NCBI GenBank assembly: GCA_005408345.1
Contig: SEMN01000587.1
Location: 124,001 to 188,000, forward strand
DNA length: 64,000 bases
Direction: 5' to 3'
Source of the DNA: Macquaria australasica
Taxonomy: Eukaryota; Chordata; Actinopteri; Centrarchiformes; Percichthyidae
The position numbers were made by a program, and so were the translations under genes. Of the stretch, positions 25,673 through 38,802 are shown piece after piece. The notes under the pieces are model-generated. The model made no database searches, had not been told where the DNA came from, and saw nothing but the letters and a program-made list of their open reading frames with translations. Numbering within the stretch: position 1 is the first letter of the stretch; each line of letters starts with the position of its first letter.

Positions 25673-28600
25673 TGGAGGCAAGTAGTTTGCATTTGTCTTG
25701 ATAAAGGCAACCTGTAACCTTCTTTGAACTCATAGTTACCCTGTCGCCAGTCACATGTTTTTGTGCATTTGCATCCTAATTTGATCTTTGGTTGGGAACC
25801 TGTGGCCTCCATACAACATACTCAGGTGTAATCATAGTATAAAAGTAATCTCAACCTACTCCAGCTTTGTATTACATCACAGCAAAAGTGTTGAACTGAA
25901 ACCACGAGGACTTTCTCATTTTACCATACCCCTTAACTCAGTACTAACATGCATGTTTCACCCAACACTGGCACCCACCAGGAGCACCAGTCCACTGATT
26001 TCACACAACACCAAATCACAGCTGTGGCTCGCTGGTCTTTGATGTCTCATTAAGGCGACTGCGAGGGAAAACAAGTTGAATGGTGAGGGAGAGAAAGGAG
26101 AGAAAAATAACATTTAGCCTTTACACTGGAGGAAAAAAGTTCAACACTGTACAGACCCTGAGAGCCCTCCGGTGCCTGACTTTCCGCAGGACCACCTAAA
26201 AAGCAGCTCTACAAACCCAGAAAGCTCTGAGAAAACTCAGGGGTTTTCTTTAATGGACAACGCCCTTGCCATGTGCTCATCAGGTTCAGCTTCTCTCTGC
26301 GCAGGGAAACGTTCACACTGTTTTGATATGGCCGAGCCCGGACTGTACAAAGGTATGCACACATTTAATTATAGTCAATCATAGGGGATTGACTCTGCCT
26401 GTGTCAATTGCCTCTCTCATTTACATGGCTCAGTATGATGTGTGAATATAAAGCCTAAGTAATGCGGCTGGTCCTACATGTGACTTTAACAAGATAGCGC
26501 TAACATCATCTCATCCCTGCACTTCTTTTCTTAGCAGAATAGGCCTGTGTTTACACTGTGCAGATGGCTAATCTAACGCGGCTCTGCACTCTCACCAAGC
26601 CAGGTCCAAGACTAACATTATGAAATGAGCAGCACAAATTACTATAAAAATAGAGGGCTGCTTTAAAATAAACCCAGCTGATTTTACATTTACTGAAATA
26701 TTAGTTCATCTGAGCCTCCTTCCACATTTTTTCAACCACAATCTCTCTCTCTCTTTTCTTCACCTTTTCAGTGAAAAATCAAATGTAAACAACTGACCAG
26801 AGTCTGTATTTTTTCTAGTGAATGGCTGAGGTAATGTTTCCTTTTCTCAAAAGATCAAACAGCACTGTGCACATTATCCAACAGGCCGTGCACTTACAAA
26901 CTACAAAAATCCTGACATATGATGTATGTCTTAATCGTTATATTTTAGATGCTAGTAATTTAGCTTGCAATGAGTGTAATAGTAAAATAAAGCTGTCCTT
27001 GCTTTTGGAGGCCTGTAGGGGCAACTGATAAAAAAGAATGTTAAAATATTAGCTATATAAAAATCACACATTTTTACATAGCTTGTCTTCCTGCTTGGCA
27101 GAAAAACTTGATTTGCTTGCACATCCTCTTTTTGCTTTGTGTAGTCTCATTTTGATACTGTTTGCCTTTTGATTGCTGGAGCTTTATCATGACTGATAGT
27201 TTAGTCTAATCTTTGCTATCAACAGTTACATAATAAGGATGACAATGAGAGGCTGAGGCTGTTTCATGTTATGGTTTATTTTTTTATACCTTCATTAAAC
27301 TTTGTGCCACACTTTTGAAACCAATTTTTGTTGTTCTATCTTTGGATTGCCTCACCTGAGATTGAAGGGATTCTTTTCATTTTCCTCTTATACCCCTTAC
27401 ATCTAGGCACGTATGATGCTGGTTTTTTATGTTACAGGCAACAGCAACAGATACTGTAGCATAAGGAGTGATAGCCATCATGGTCCAATTGACAAAAAAG
27501 AGCATCAACTGACCAGCAACAAAAATTCAAATAAGTAATCCAAGGAAGAGGGCATCGTTGCTGACAACATTTAATTCACAGCTGATCAAAGTGCAGAACA
27601 GGAAAATTAAATAATTAAATATTTTATTAGAGTATAAAAAAGGGTTCACTATACCTGATTTGCATATGCATATAAGATGCTCAGATCATGTAGCAGACTC
27701 ATTTAGACCAGTGATCAAACACTTTCCTCAGCCAATCACATTCAGGAATCACCTCAGGCTAAAAGATACTGAACAGGGTTGACACAATTCTGTAGCATGT
27801 CCAAATGCATTAAATTTCAGCTGAATGTGAAATTGAATGCATGTTAAAAGTGGCCACTTTTTAAGATGCTAAAAATATATAGTGGCACAGTAAGTGGAAA
27901 GTTATTTTGGGATACAGAAAAGCTGAAAAATACAATAAATTGAATTCATACTTTCCATTTTTGCCCTGCTACCATGGATAAGAAAACCAGGAACCCAGAC
28001 CATGACTAAAGTGGAAGGGTATCATATAACCAAACCGTCTGCTTTACAAATGAAGCTTTGTGTGTTTGCATGTTGCTCAGCTACAGAACAGCAGGGCCAG
28101 CGAGTCCTGTGCAAGGCAGTTGGAATATGGGCACATTTTTGCGCAAAGAAAAAAAAACATTTTGCAAAGTGCTGACCCCTTTTGCTTGATGGAAAATGTG
28201 TGGCAACTGCCATAATCATGTTCTAAAAATAAATCAAGTCAATACGTCAATCTCTGAAATTATTGCTGTTGGACATCTTCTGGTTTTTTGATAAATGAAA
28301 GTGGTGGCGCCGAAGGAAATGGTGGAGGGAAGTGGGTTATACTTCACTATATGTCACTATTTTTTGTAACACTAACACAAATACATTTTTGGTGTTGGTG
28401 TTGGTGAGGTTAATATGTAGGAATTTTTAATTATGTAAAAGACCAGAGTGACATCATGGGAAAATGAAGAGCCGGGTAATTTAGGCAACGGTCAATGTTT
28501 GTCTGATTGAAAAGAGCTGAAAATCACCGCAGATGTTTATGTCTGGAATACCAGTGTGAAATTAGTTCACGTGTTCCTGGTATCACGGGCAACAGAGCAA

Positions 28601-29212
28601 AATGGTGCAAAATAATTCAGCAAATAATCACAGTTACTTTTGTTTCTGTAACTGCGTAGGTCTTTGTGTAAATTTACTATTTTCAGTGTGTTGTAAAATC
28701 AGTTTTTTACTTGGTATGGAATGTTTATGATATATTTATTTATCTGCATCCATTGCAGAGATGAAATTGAATAGTTTTGTCATGTCAAAAAAAAAAGGGC
28801 ATACATGGAGGTGATACCATTCAGCTGTTCAGTGAGCTAAATTAAGAAAAATAACCTAAAGATAAAATAAAGGTTGTGTAGTTTATTTTATACTTTTTAA
28901 TCAGTAGAATTTAGCTTGACGTCTCTGTCATTTTTAAACTGAATAAAAAAAATAATATAATGATGCTCTCTTTGGTTAAACAGCAACTCAGTAGCTTTTA
29001 AATGACATACACAACGTTTTACTTATACTAACATTAATATGTCCACAAGTTGAAGAGCTTCTTATTGAATGGGGAATACTCATTACTGTTCCCACCCCTG
29101 GCAGTAATCCATATATATTAACACCTGAAAGTTGGTTGGACTCCCCATGTGTCTCTCTCTCTCCTCTGTCTTCCTTTGTCTTTCATCCTCTATCTAACTA
29201 TCTCACTTTCTC
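25673..29212. other. Gene-free block
   Basis: No exon or mobile element is recognised. At 27658-27671 is an ATTTGCATATGCAT string, which is an octamer overlapping a palindromic TGCATATGCA. A CT-rich stretch leads into the TCTG repeat at its right end. Confidence 0.55.
27658..27671. promoter_or_regulatory. Candidate POU-dimer site
   Basis: ATTTGCATATGCAT contains an octamer (ATTTGCAT) overlapping a palindromic TGCATATGCA core. Eleven of the twelve bases TTGCATATGCAT match the ATGCATATGCAT arrangement known to bind Oct/POU homodimers. A single short motif is weak evidence in AT-rich DNA, and there is no nearby gene to regulate in this window. Confidence 0.2.
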
Positions 29213-29235
29213 TCTGTCTGTCTGTCTGTCTGTCT
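29213..29235. repeat. (TCTG)5-6 microsatellite
   Basis: Tetranucleotide run at the end of a longer pyrimidine-rich stretch that begins around 29150. Confidence 0.95.
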
Positions 29236-32200
29236 CACTCTATCCATTCTGGTCTGCCTCTGTCTCTAAAGTAATTGCCAGCTGTATGGATCCAGACTCT
29301 GCTATGGTAACAGCCGGAATAAAGCCCAGTGTTAAAATCATTATGGCGCCATGTTGATGAGGCTCTCAGTGTTACTTCCACTCGGGAGGCATTCCAGGTG
29401 TACCGCCACTCCCTTGGAAATGTTTAATTATAGCTGCATCTCAATCCGTAATTGCATTTTCTTCTATGTTGTATTTCCCAGAAGTTCCTTGATTCATCAT
29501 TGTTGACTGGGCATCATACGTGTGTGGTGAGTGGGGTTGCTCTTCTCACATGTCAGAATGGGCTTATAAACAGGTCTTTACAAGGATGACTCATGCACTC
29601 TTACTGTAGACTGGAAGTAAAATTTTGAGTTGACGTTTTGGTTCTCCACCTTGAGTGATTAACCACGTTTCCATTCAAATATAACGCAAATTTTAACTGA
29701 ATATCCAGAAGAATTTCAAAGACAAATGTGAATGAATGTGCGTTTCTATCCACTACTGTTATGTAAATATTAGGAGTTAACAGTTGGTGGCTCTAATTCT
29801 CCAGCTGGGTGCCATTATACCATTGCAGAAGTAGAGGGTACAACAAGAGCACCAGTCAAATCTCAAACAATGGAAAATGATGTGGAAAACGTGAAGGAAA
29901 TAAGGCATTGACGTTTGTTTCATGTATTCATTTGACGTCAGCGTTACAGTCTCCTCATCGCTCCATACAGATCTGATGTTTTTAGTCACTTCCAGTGGAG
30001 CAGATGCCTCACCAACACCAACCTTTATTTCTTTTTTGCTATATTTCAAGTTTGTTGTCGGATTTTTTTTTTAACGCATTGATCGTTGGGTCGCATGATG
30101 AGACAATTGAAGTTGTTTCTGGAGTCAGGTTTATGGAGAATAACAAAGAATTATCATTGCATGGTAAAGACTGTCTACTAGTAGTTTTTGAAGGCCATTA
30201 AGATGCAATTAAATTCCCTTACATGTTTAATAATTTTCAAGATCTTTGACTATATATTTTTTTTCATTCAAATATCAGACATTTTCCAACATGTAAATCT
30301 GCCTAAAAAATCAGTAGCTTTGGTTGCACTGGAGTGTTTTTATTTTTCATGATGGTCTAAATGGTGGGTTTTTACTCTGATATGAATGCAATTACAGGGT
30401 CAAATATTACAGGGCATTTATGTGGAAAAAAATCACAAAAGTAATTCAGTCAATTAATAAATAAAATGTGTAAAAAGGGATATTTTCATTGCAGTTATTT
30501 AGCTGCAGGTTATCAGAAGTGAGCAATACTGATTGACTGAATAAACAAGCCATCAACAAACCCATATATTGATCCAGTTGTGTTACACAGCAAGAATCAG
30601 ATGAAGTAACCTTTACTGACGTAGCCCTTTTTGTAAGCTGAGTGACAAAAGTAAATAAATTAGAGGAAACAATGATCAAAGTAAATAACAGAAACACATG
30701 TTGAAGCACCACCAGACGGAAGCTCGAAAATATGGCATCACCTGATAGCATGCTTAGTCTTTAAGCTGGGCAGCTTCTGGTGGCACCCGTCTACAGTTAT
30801 CTAGTTCAGTTGTTCCTTGTGACCCTTCCACCCCCCCACGGCGAAACATAACCCTGCCCGACATAGGGAGGGGGGGCATTACATCAGCCTAGCTTAAGGC
30901 CACGGTAAGTGTGGATGTGCACGCTGAGTCAAGCTGACATCATGCCGGACTTTCATCTGCCTGGTAGCAATGGCGCTGCCCTCCTCCCATCGACCCCCCA
31001 CATTCCTGTCCTCCTCTCCCACCTGATTGCTTTCTTCTTGGACTCGGAGGCTTCCATCTGTCAGCAATCATCTGCCCTTCAAACCCTGGACTGGGCCATT
31101 GTTCCCCAATTGGCCCCACCTGCCAGTAATCTTCCCCATAAGGCAGTGGTGCTGGTTCCGAATCGGGTCCGCCATTTGTTTCCCCTCCGATGCTAATCAC
31201 CTGTTTGTTATGAAAGTCCCAGTTCCCAGTACAGTACATGTCAGGAGACACTGTGCCGCTGTGTTTGGAGGTGAGATCAAACAGCGTAATGATCTGGGCC
31301 ACGATGGAGACTGCTTGAGCTGAACTGACTCCAACTTGACCAACTGATCACAAAGATAGCTTCTAAATGGCAGAAACTGCACAGCATTTTCTTTTTCTTT
31401 TTTTACACAATAAAACCTCATAAAATCCATGAAGAAAAATATAATAATTGCAGCTTTGTGGTGTTCTAAGGTTTTACTGAGGAAAATCCTTTCATGCACA
31501 GGATGTTATGTTTCTCACTGGCTTGAAATAAACCAAAGAAGAAGTGGGTAGTTGACATAAGCTGTGTGACAAAAAAGGTCCAAGGAGAAATATCATGGTC
31601 TTCATACTTTCTGATTGACAGGTGATTTCTATGAAACAAAGAAGATATCACAGAATCTGGCAGATTATCATAGGCATTTAATGTAAACCCCTTATTCCTT
31701 TCCTAAATCACCAGTACATTCAGTACTAAGTCATACTGTGTCTGCGACTCCAGGATGACAATGACAGTAGTGAGCTAGAGAACTGCTGGCAAAAGCAATA
31801 CAGTATATGTGTATATGTGAAAATAAGTCTTAGATCCCAATGTTTCATACTGCAACACGCATCCCACTATTTGTAATTCACAAAGTATAAGTTTAAAAAA
31901 AAGAGTGGACGTACACCCATAAAAGATATGCTACTGACAGAAAGAAAATCCATCTTATCACCACTAAAAATCATTTTTTTAAAAAGCTGCTGCTTGACTA
32001 CAAGCATAGTTACATTAGGCAGAATTGAGTTAATCTTAATCTTACAGAAAAGCTGGATATCTGAGTCCATATCTTCACCATCAAACTGGCTCCCTACTCT
32101 TAATGTAGTTGTATTCACTTTAAGAAAGCAAGCACAGAAAGAGGGAAATAAGAAAAAACACATTTAAAGCTATTGAATTTATAACCAAACACAATTCCAT

Positions 32201-33845
32201 TTCCCACAGTTATTCCACACAGGGAATCTATTTTGAGCAGTCAAATTACTGCAGTGTGTTTCATACAGTGCGAATTAATGCTGCATGCAAAGAAACACTT
32301 CTCTTTTTACCCCAAAACCCACAGGTATTGGGCTTGGATATCCCACTTGGCTGAGGAGGAACCAGCAGAACCAATGCTCTAAAAGGGTTACGTCATTAAA
32401 TGAGCACCAACCGAGGAGCAGCTTGTGGTTGTCTATATCATGAAAGAAACAGTGTTAAGTGTACATTTGTGGGTTTAAGCTATGTCGTTTACAAAGGGAG
32501 AGGGTGGGATAAGCTCTACAGGTAATGAGCATTTCTCATCTTTTGCCTTTGAATGTATTAAACTGTACATTTCATTACTTACCTGGGAAAGGAGGGCATT
32601 GTAGGGTATTTTAGCCAGCCTCAAAATCTGAAATTGAGTTGCATGTTGTGAATGTTTAAAGCCAAGCCCTAATATTTCTATGATAAAGAAATTATTTCAG
32701 ATGCCTCAATCAACCTAACACTGTCATATTGAGCAAAGCTAAATATATTTTTCTTATATTCAGAAGTACATAGATTCATTTTACAACTGCAAGAGGGAAC
32801 ACAGAAAGAAAAAATTTAAATCATTATTACTAACTCCTGACGTGCATCTGTTTTTCTTTTTCTTCATGGCTTCACTCATTTTACATACGCTCTACCATGA
32901 CATTGTTTTGCTCACAAACTTTGAAGTAGAGCCCATATCTGAAGGTTTTGACTTTCCCACATTTTATAATAAAAACCTACTGATTTCTGTGCTTTGGTGA
33001 ACATGGCCAGCATGATGCCAAACAAGTAAAGCCCCAAATAATGAGGAAAGTGTATTCGTAAAACTCGCTAAGCACCTGGGAGTGGTTGTGTAGGACAAGG
33101 CATCATCAAGGGGTCTTTGGCATGGAATCATCTATGTTGGAAACACATTCTTTCCAAAAGTCCAGAACAAAAACAAAACAAAACAAGTGCTCCGGCGGTA
33201 CTACAGGCTCACTGGGAAACACCACCATAAACAGTCGCCTCACGTGTATTAGCACACCAAGCAGCTCACTGTTAAACCATGACCAGAAAGGGTCTCAGGG
33301 TTTTACAATGGTTTTGATTTGGAAAGTGGCAAATGCCACAACGGGGAGAACCATTTCTTGAGAGGACATTAACCTTGATCACATTCAAATGTTTTGGTAA
33401 ATTAATTTCAACAGCTTAATGTGTTCTTGCCTCCCTCACTGCTGGAAAAAACTAAGCAGGCTTAAAGTATCTTTAATGAAATGGTGTCTGACTTTTATCA
33501 GTTTAAAAAAGGGTTTGTTAAAACTCTCCCCACGAGGAATGAAATGGTTTGCATACTAATCAACTAGATGATTCCAGAGATTTAGAGGGTATTTCTGGGA
33601 TCAGGGACGGTATTTAAAGTCTCTTTTGGGAATCCTGTGATGAATTTTGAGCAATGCATAATATCACTGGTAGTCCACTATCTCGATAACACAATACATA
33701 TGCACTAAAGCCTTATTTATCCTGGTAAGTTCATGCCAGTGGTCTGTGAAAGAGGCTGTGACTGTGTTGAATCAAGAAACATGCACATGTGGATGTGGGC
33801 TGCATTGTATTGTTAGTCACTGAGCAAATCTACTAAAGCAGTTAA
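29236..33845. other. Gene-free block with a GC-rich core
   Basis: No gene is recognised. 30831-30876 pairs a C7 run with a GGGAGGGGGGG run. 30900-31310 is distinctly richer in G+C than its surroundings, contains open frames on both strands at once (95, 98 and 120 codons), and has no recognisable peptide. That combination suits a conserved regulatory element better than an exon, but this is only a compositional argument. Confidence 0.5.
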
Positions 33846-33890
33846 CAATGCCTTGCTCAAGGGCAACTCAGTAATAAGTGCTGAGGGAGT
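33846..33890. repeat. SINE-like fragment
   Basis: AATGCCTTGCTCAAGGGCAA followed by CTCAGTAATAAGTGCTGAGG resembles the CTTGCTCAAGGGCAC-type block seen in degraded teleost tRNA-SINE copies. Only a short block survives; the assignment is tentative. Confidence 0.35.
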
Positions 33891-36169
33891 GGAAAACACA
33901 TACTGTTCCTCTCCCCTACTCTGATTTTCCTGGTTGCTCTATGAATCTGACACATGACCTTTGAGGTTACAAGCTGTCTTTTTTTTCTCTGTATCATTAT
34001 GATATAAAGAATGATCACTGAGCAGAAAAGTCAAGTGGTTTATTTTCTGCTTGTATTTTCCTGTGTATGTCTATAGTACAAAGTCTGTTTATGTTTATGT
34101 GAAAAATCAGATTGCTTGGCTGTAACTACCTGTTGTATAATCCATAGTTAAGCACTGGAACTCTTTTTCTTAGACGGTAATAAGTTCCATTCAGTAACTC
34201 AGTTAGCAGATGCCTGATGCTATCATATCCTGATAATGTGCATATGTGTTGTTGTGTTTTTTTTTTCAGGCACTGGATCCAATCATTATCAAAAGATATT
34301 GCAGAGATAAATTCCAAAATGCTATTCATATCCATTTTGGAAAACATTTTCCTTGAAATTTATGAGTGTGGTTTCTCTAAAATATAGTGGATCTGACTGC
34401 AAAATGAGGTAAAGCACTGCAATCACTGTATGTTGCAATCATCATTTTGCAATGACAGATGGCAACTTTTTCCTAACGGTGGATATTTCACTTAAAGAAA
34501 ATCTAATTTCCATTTACCAATTTCCAGTGCTTCAAGGATGGGAACCCATTGCTGATTTATTAGAAAAATAAAAAATAAAACAAATTGGCTTCAAATCAAA
34601 TGGAACCTGTGTGCGTCATCACAAGACGTGCTAATTCTCAGTCAACACATCCCTTTAAGAAAGATATAGGTGTTGAAAGCTACATGACAAAAGGCCCCAT
34701 GGGTCTCAAGGAAGTGGAGCAGGCAGATAACAACCATGTGGCTCCGAAAGCTTTGTCCTCCACTCAGTTTGTTCACACCCAGGATCTTCTGACTTTGTGC
34801 TACGGATGGTCGGATAATGAGTGAGAGGGTGGACCAACTTATTCATTGCCTTTATCATGACCAGCCATGCTGCAATCTTAAAGATACACTTATCAAAGGG
34901 CTGGAGAAACCAAACCCCTGTGACGCTGTGTCTGTCTTTGTCTTTGTTGTCTGCCAATTTTGAACCAAGAATGTGAGCCTACTCACAGTGAAAGCTATAT
35001 TTGAAAATCTATTTTATTATTTTATTTTGGCTTGCAAATCAAATGTTGATATCGTCTTCCTTTCTTCTGTAGCTCGGCCTCACACTATTTATAGAAGCTT
35101 CATTTGCTTTAAGAGCTTCTTTGCCACACAGCCTCCTCCAGTCTCACAACAATCAGCTTTTTCCATGTGTTTTGCTCAAATTTCCGACACACTTTATGGT
35201 TACCCTTAATGACCTGATTATTTGTCTTCCCATATCAAAAACAGATTTCAACCCAACAAATTCTTTCCCTTGGAAGCCAAAGGGGGATTCCATTAAGGCT
35301 GCTTCTAATCTCAGATGGGTTATTAAGAAAGAAAGTGCTGGTATCAATTAAAAAGCACTACAGACTTCACACCAAGGGGAATGTGCTTTGATGTAGCTAC
35401 TTATCATGGGGAACTTGTAACTCATGCGTATTCTTTATGTTGTCAAAACATCTCACGCTTATAGTAAGCTACCCAAGCCTAAAAGTGACCGTATCCTATG
35501 TATTTCCACAAAATGTATAGTATGTAAAGAGACAATTCAGCCCACATACACACCGACACATTTCACCACACAGGCAGCAGCAGGATACTGCTATTTCCGT
35601 GTGCTGCAACCAATGAACCAATAAAGCATGCATTTCTGAAGTCCTCTATAAAAGACATCAATTAAAAGCATGAATCATTATTTCCTCAATGCCACTGTTG
35701 CCCATTAAAGACAGGGATGGAGACAAAGAGGCCTCCACAGCTGGCAGGCAGCAAACTGATAAAACCAACATGGCAACCTATAGAGCCTGGTGACTGCACA
35801 TAGCACCTCCGGTCGAGTCCTGCTGAAGGATCTATCAAAGCCTGCCTAGTTCGATATCCTTTATGTATGTATTATTCACTGCTGACAAGGAAATATAGGA
35901 AATCCTATACTGACTCCACCATGGGCATTCAGACTCATGTTACAAAGCTGACTGGGTGGCAACGTGAATGGCAAGGAACTGTACGTGTTATTCACCAGCC
36001 TGTTTGATGAGTAAGTGCTATACAGCTAAATGACAGAAAATCTTTACGTGGACCTGTACATCATCACAGAAAGGTCAGCGAGTTTGCTTAAACACTGCAC
36101 ATTGAGCATTTTCTGGTAACTATGAGAGGAAAACACTCAGTGGCTTCGGTTCTGGGCAATTTGATTTCC
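33891..36169. other. Gene-free stretch
   Basis: AT-rich; no exon, RNA gene or mobile element recognised. Open frames of 64-83 codons have no domain features. Confidence 0.6.
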
Positions 36170-36198
36170 ATGCAAATTTCAATTCCTTGCATGCAAAT
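36170..36198 (+). promoter_or_regulatory. Paired POU octamer motifs
   Basis: Two perfect ATGCAAAT octamers start at 36170 and 36191, in the same orientation and 21 bp apart, which is about two helical turns. Octamers bind Oct/POU factors. The phased pair suggests, but does not prove, an enhancer. No gene is near enough within the window to name a target. Confidence 0.35.
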
Positions 36199-36399
36199 CA
36201 TGGGCAACCCCTTGCTGGACTGAATTACACAACTGTCCAAAGAGCAAACACAGTTAAACAGAAACCATTTGCAGGGGGAAAAAACGGAATCCCCTGTTAA
36301 ATTAACTAAACTGCTGACTCTATAATAAACAAATGGCAGGTAAGGGCCAAACATTGCACGAAAGTGCTTGGAAAGAATTCTAACATTTAACAACCTGCA

Positions 36400-36455
36400 G
36401 TGTGTGTGTGTGTGTGCGTGCGTGCGTGCGCGTGCGTGCGTGTGTGTGTGTGTGT
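36400..36455. repeat. (TG)n/(CG) alternating purine-pyrimidine tract
   Basis: About 56 bp of strict purine-pyrimidine alternation, with CG steps (CGTGCGTGCGCGTGCGTGCG) set inside a TG repeat. It is followed by a T-run at about 36462. This composition is among the strongest Z-DNA formers. Confidence 0.95.
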
Positions 36456-38763
36456 ATTTTATTTTTTTTTTTCACCCCAGCCTTCCCGTATCTAAAGTAA
36501 GTGCTGCTGGAACATGTAAACACAGAGCAGTGGAAGCTTCTCAAATTCCACCAGATCTGGAGCTATACATTCCTTGCAAGGAGGGGTTGTTTTTAGGCAC
36601 CAGAAGTGGAAAATCCAACAAGGAGGCACCCCTTGTTGAGCGCATAATTAGCAAAGAGCAGTTGTTGTATATTTTGGGGGGCTGGTGGAAATGTGTAGCG
36701 AGGCGAGGGAATCCCCTAGTGCTTTCAGAATGAGAATACTTCCTAAGATGCTATTTCAGCGACGGCATAACTAAAGACCAAAGGCCAGACCTACTGTTAG
36801 TGATCAAAGAGGGACATCTTTTTAAAAAACTGCATTAGGAATAAAAGCATGCCACCACAGTGAAGGTCCTCCCCACATACACAATATACCAAACCTACCA
36901 ATGACATGGACAAGAATCTAAAATAGTTACATTTTGAGTATGAGTAGAAGACTGCCATGCAGACCCTAAATAAAGGACCTATTCATGAGCACAGAAAGCA
37001 AATATAACCTACATACAGCCAAGCTTGGGGTTGAATCCTACATCTTGCCACAGTAGGAACCCGATATCTAGACATCAGCTAGGCATGTCATCACCTGTTA
37101 GTATCCATATCTAAAGTACACATTTGGTATAATTTAGTTTCCTTTGTCATTGTTTCTGCCACATGAGTTGGGTAATATTTTCTCATGATAAAGAGCTGAA
37201 TGTCAGAGAAGGCAGGTAATGCAAGGAAAGCCTGGGTGTGATTATGACTGAGCCTTAAAATAGACCTGTTACCTGAGAATGAATGAAATACATATTGAGA
37301 AACATGTTAATTCCATATGTGAAGGAAACAGATTTCACATATGTGCCATGTTAGTTTAATATATTTCACTTCAGAAAATCTACCTCAGGGTCCAATGAAA
37401 TGTATGTAATCACACTGGTCAGACTGTAGCAGCATACTACACAAACAGAGAATTTAACCTGTGTAAGATAGCAGGTTTAATTTTAAGATGATGGCGGAGG
37501 AAGTTGTGACTGAAAAATCCACTGTTGAATGGGCGCTTTGAGAAAACCTGTGCTAAATTTAATTTCTTATAAACTGTGAAAGTTTTGCTACGTGTTTTAT
37601 TACTTTTTATTAATGTGACAGACTATTTTACGTCATTGAAAAATGTACTTACTTTTTTAATCTCATAGTATGAAGAGCTCCTGGGACAATAGTTGCATCA
37701 CAGCAAACGCACTATGTCAGAAAGATCATGCATTAGCGGATAAAAGGCTGAATGTAGAGAATCCAACGATGCCCTGCAGCTCTGGAGAACTAAAGTAAAG
37801 TGTGTAGGCATGCAGGTGGTACTATCAGTATAGAGTTGTAACGTGGGAGGGGTTGTTTCCGGTGTCCAGGGATTCGGAAGTAAAAATCATGTTCATTTGC
37901 TACATAGACAGTGTTGTGTGACTGGTTTGTGGAGTACTTCCATGGCTTGGATGGGCATGAAATTGTACAGGTTTAATCATTAATACAAAATATGATTCAT
38001 TGTGGAAAAAATTCAAAGGTAAAAGCCTTTTTACACAAAATGTAACAAAAGAAAAAGAAAAAAAAACACCTATTAGCATTTTGGTAAGAAACATCCAATC
38101 ATCAAGTTTAAAATTTTGTTGTGTGCACTGCTAACAGCGAGCAGAAGCTATAGATTACGCTTTGTAGAAACCTGATAATGAAGTCATCAGTTTAAACCAA
38201 TTCATTTTCAGATTCAGGGTTAATTTTGGATGATTTCAGCAACTGTGACGTGGTATTTTGATGCAGTTCCAGCGACAGCGCGTTCTGAATTAGCTACAGG
38301 TCTGATTTGCACCTCTGACTGGCTTCTTTTCCATAGCGACGGGAGCTGAGGCTTATGGGTATTTCTTCTTATAAACAAAGTTGAAAGAAATGAAAACTGA
38401 TGGTAATAACATACATATATAGCATTGTTGCATTATCTACAAGTCTATATTGTGGAGCAGTGAGAATATAATTGAAGAAAAACTTTCAAATTAGAATTTA
38501 CAGCAACTACTCCCACTTTGCAACTCTATTACTTATCTGAATATATTTCAAAATCATGTTGCAAAATATTAGAAGAGTCAAAGTAGATACATATCTGCAT
38601 AAACACACATGTCTTTATAAATATATCTTTATAATTATGTGTGCTTCTATTCCAGTATTAAAGATAAAAATAACAGTATGTTTACAGACATGTAAAGCTT
38701 AATTATATTAAATTAATTCAAAATAATCCCCTTGTGCGTCTTGATTTACTTGATTAATCAAAC

Positions 38764-38765
<2 letters not shown>
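36456..38765. other. Gene-free stretch
   Basis: No gene or repeat family is recognised; AT-rich, especially 38480-38760. Confidence 0.6.

Positions 38766-38800
<35 letters not shown>
38766..38800. repeat. (AC)17 microsatellite
   Basis: Pure dinucleotide tract of 35 bases. Confidence 0.97.

Positions 38801-38802
<2 letters not shown>

Noticed and set aside
30909..31323. Overlapping 95-, 98- and 120-codon frames
   Set aside because: They coexist on opposite strands in a GC-rich patch and encode no recognisable peptide. Treated as a possible regulatory element instead.
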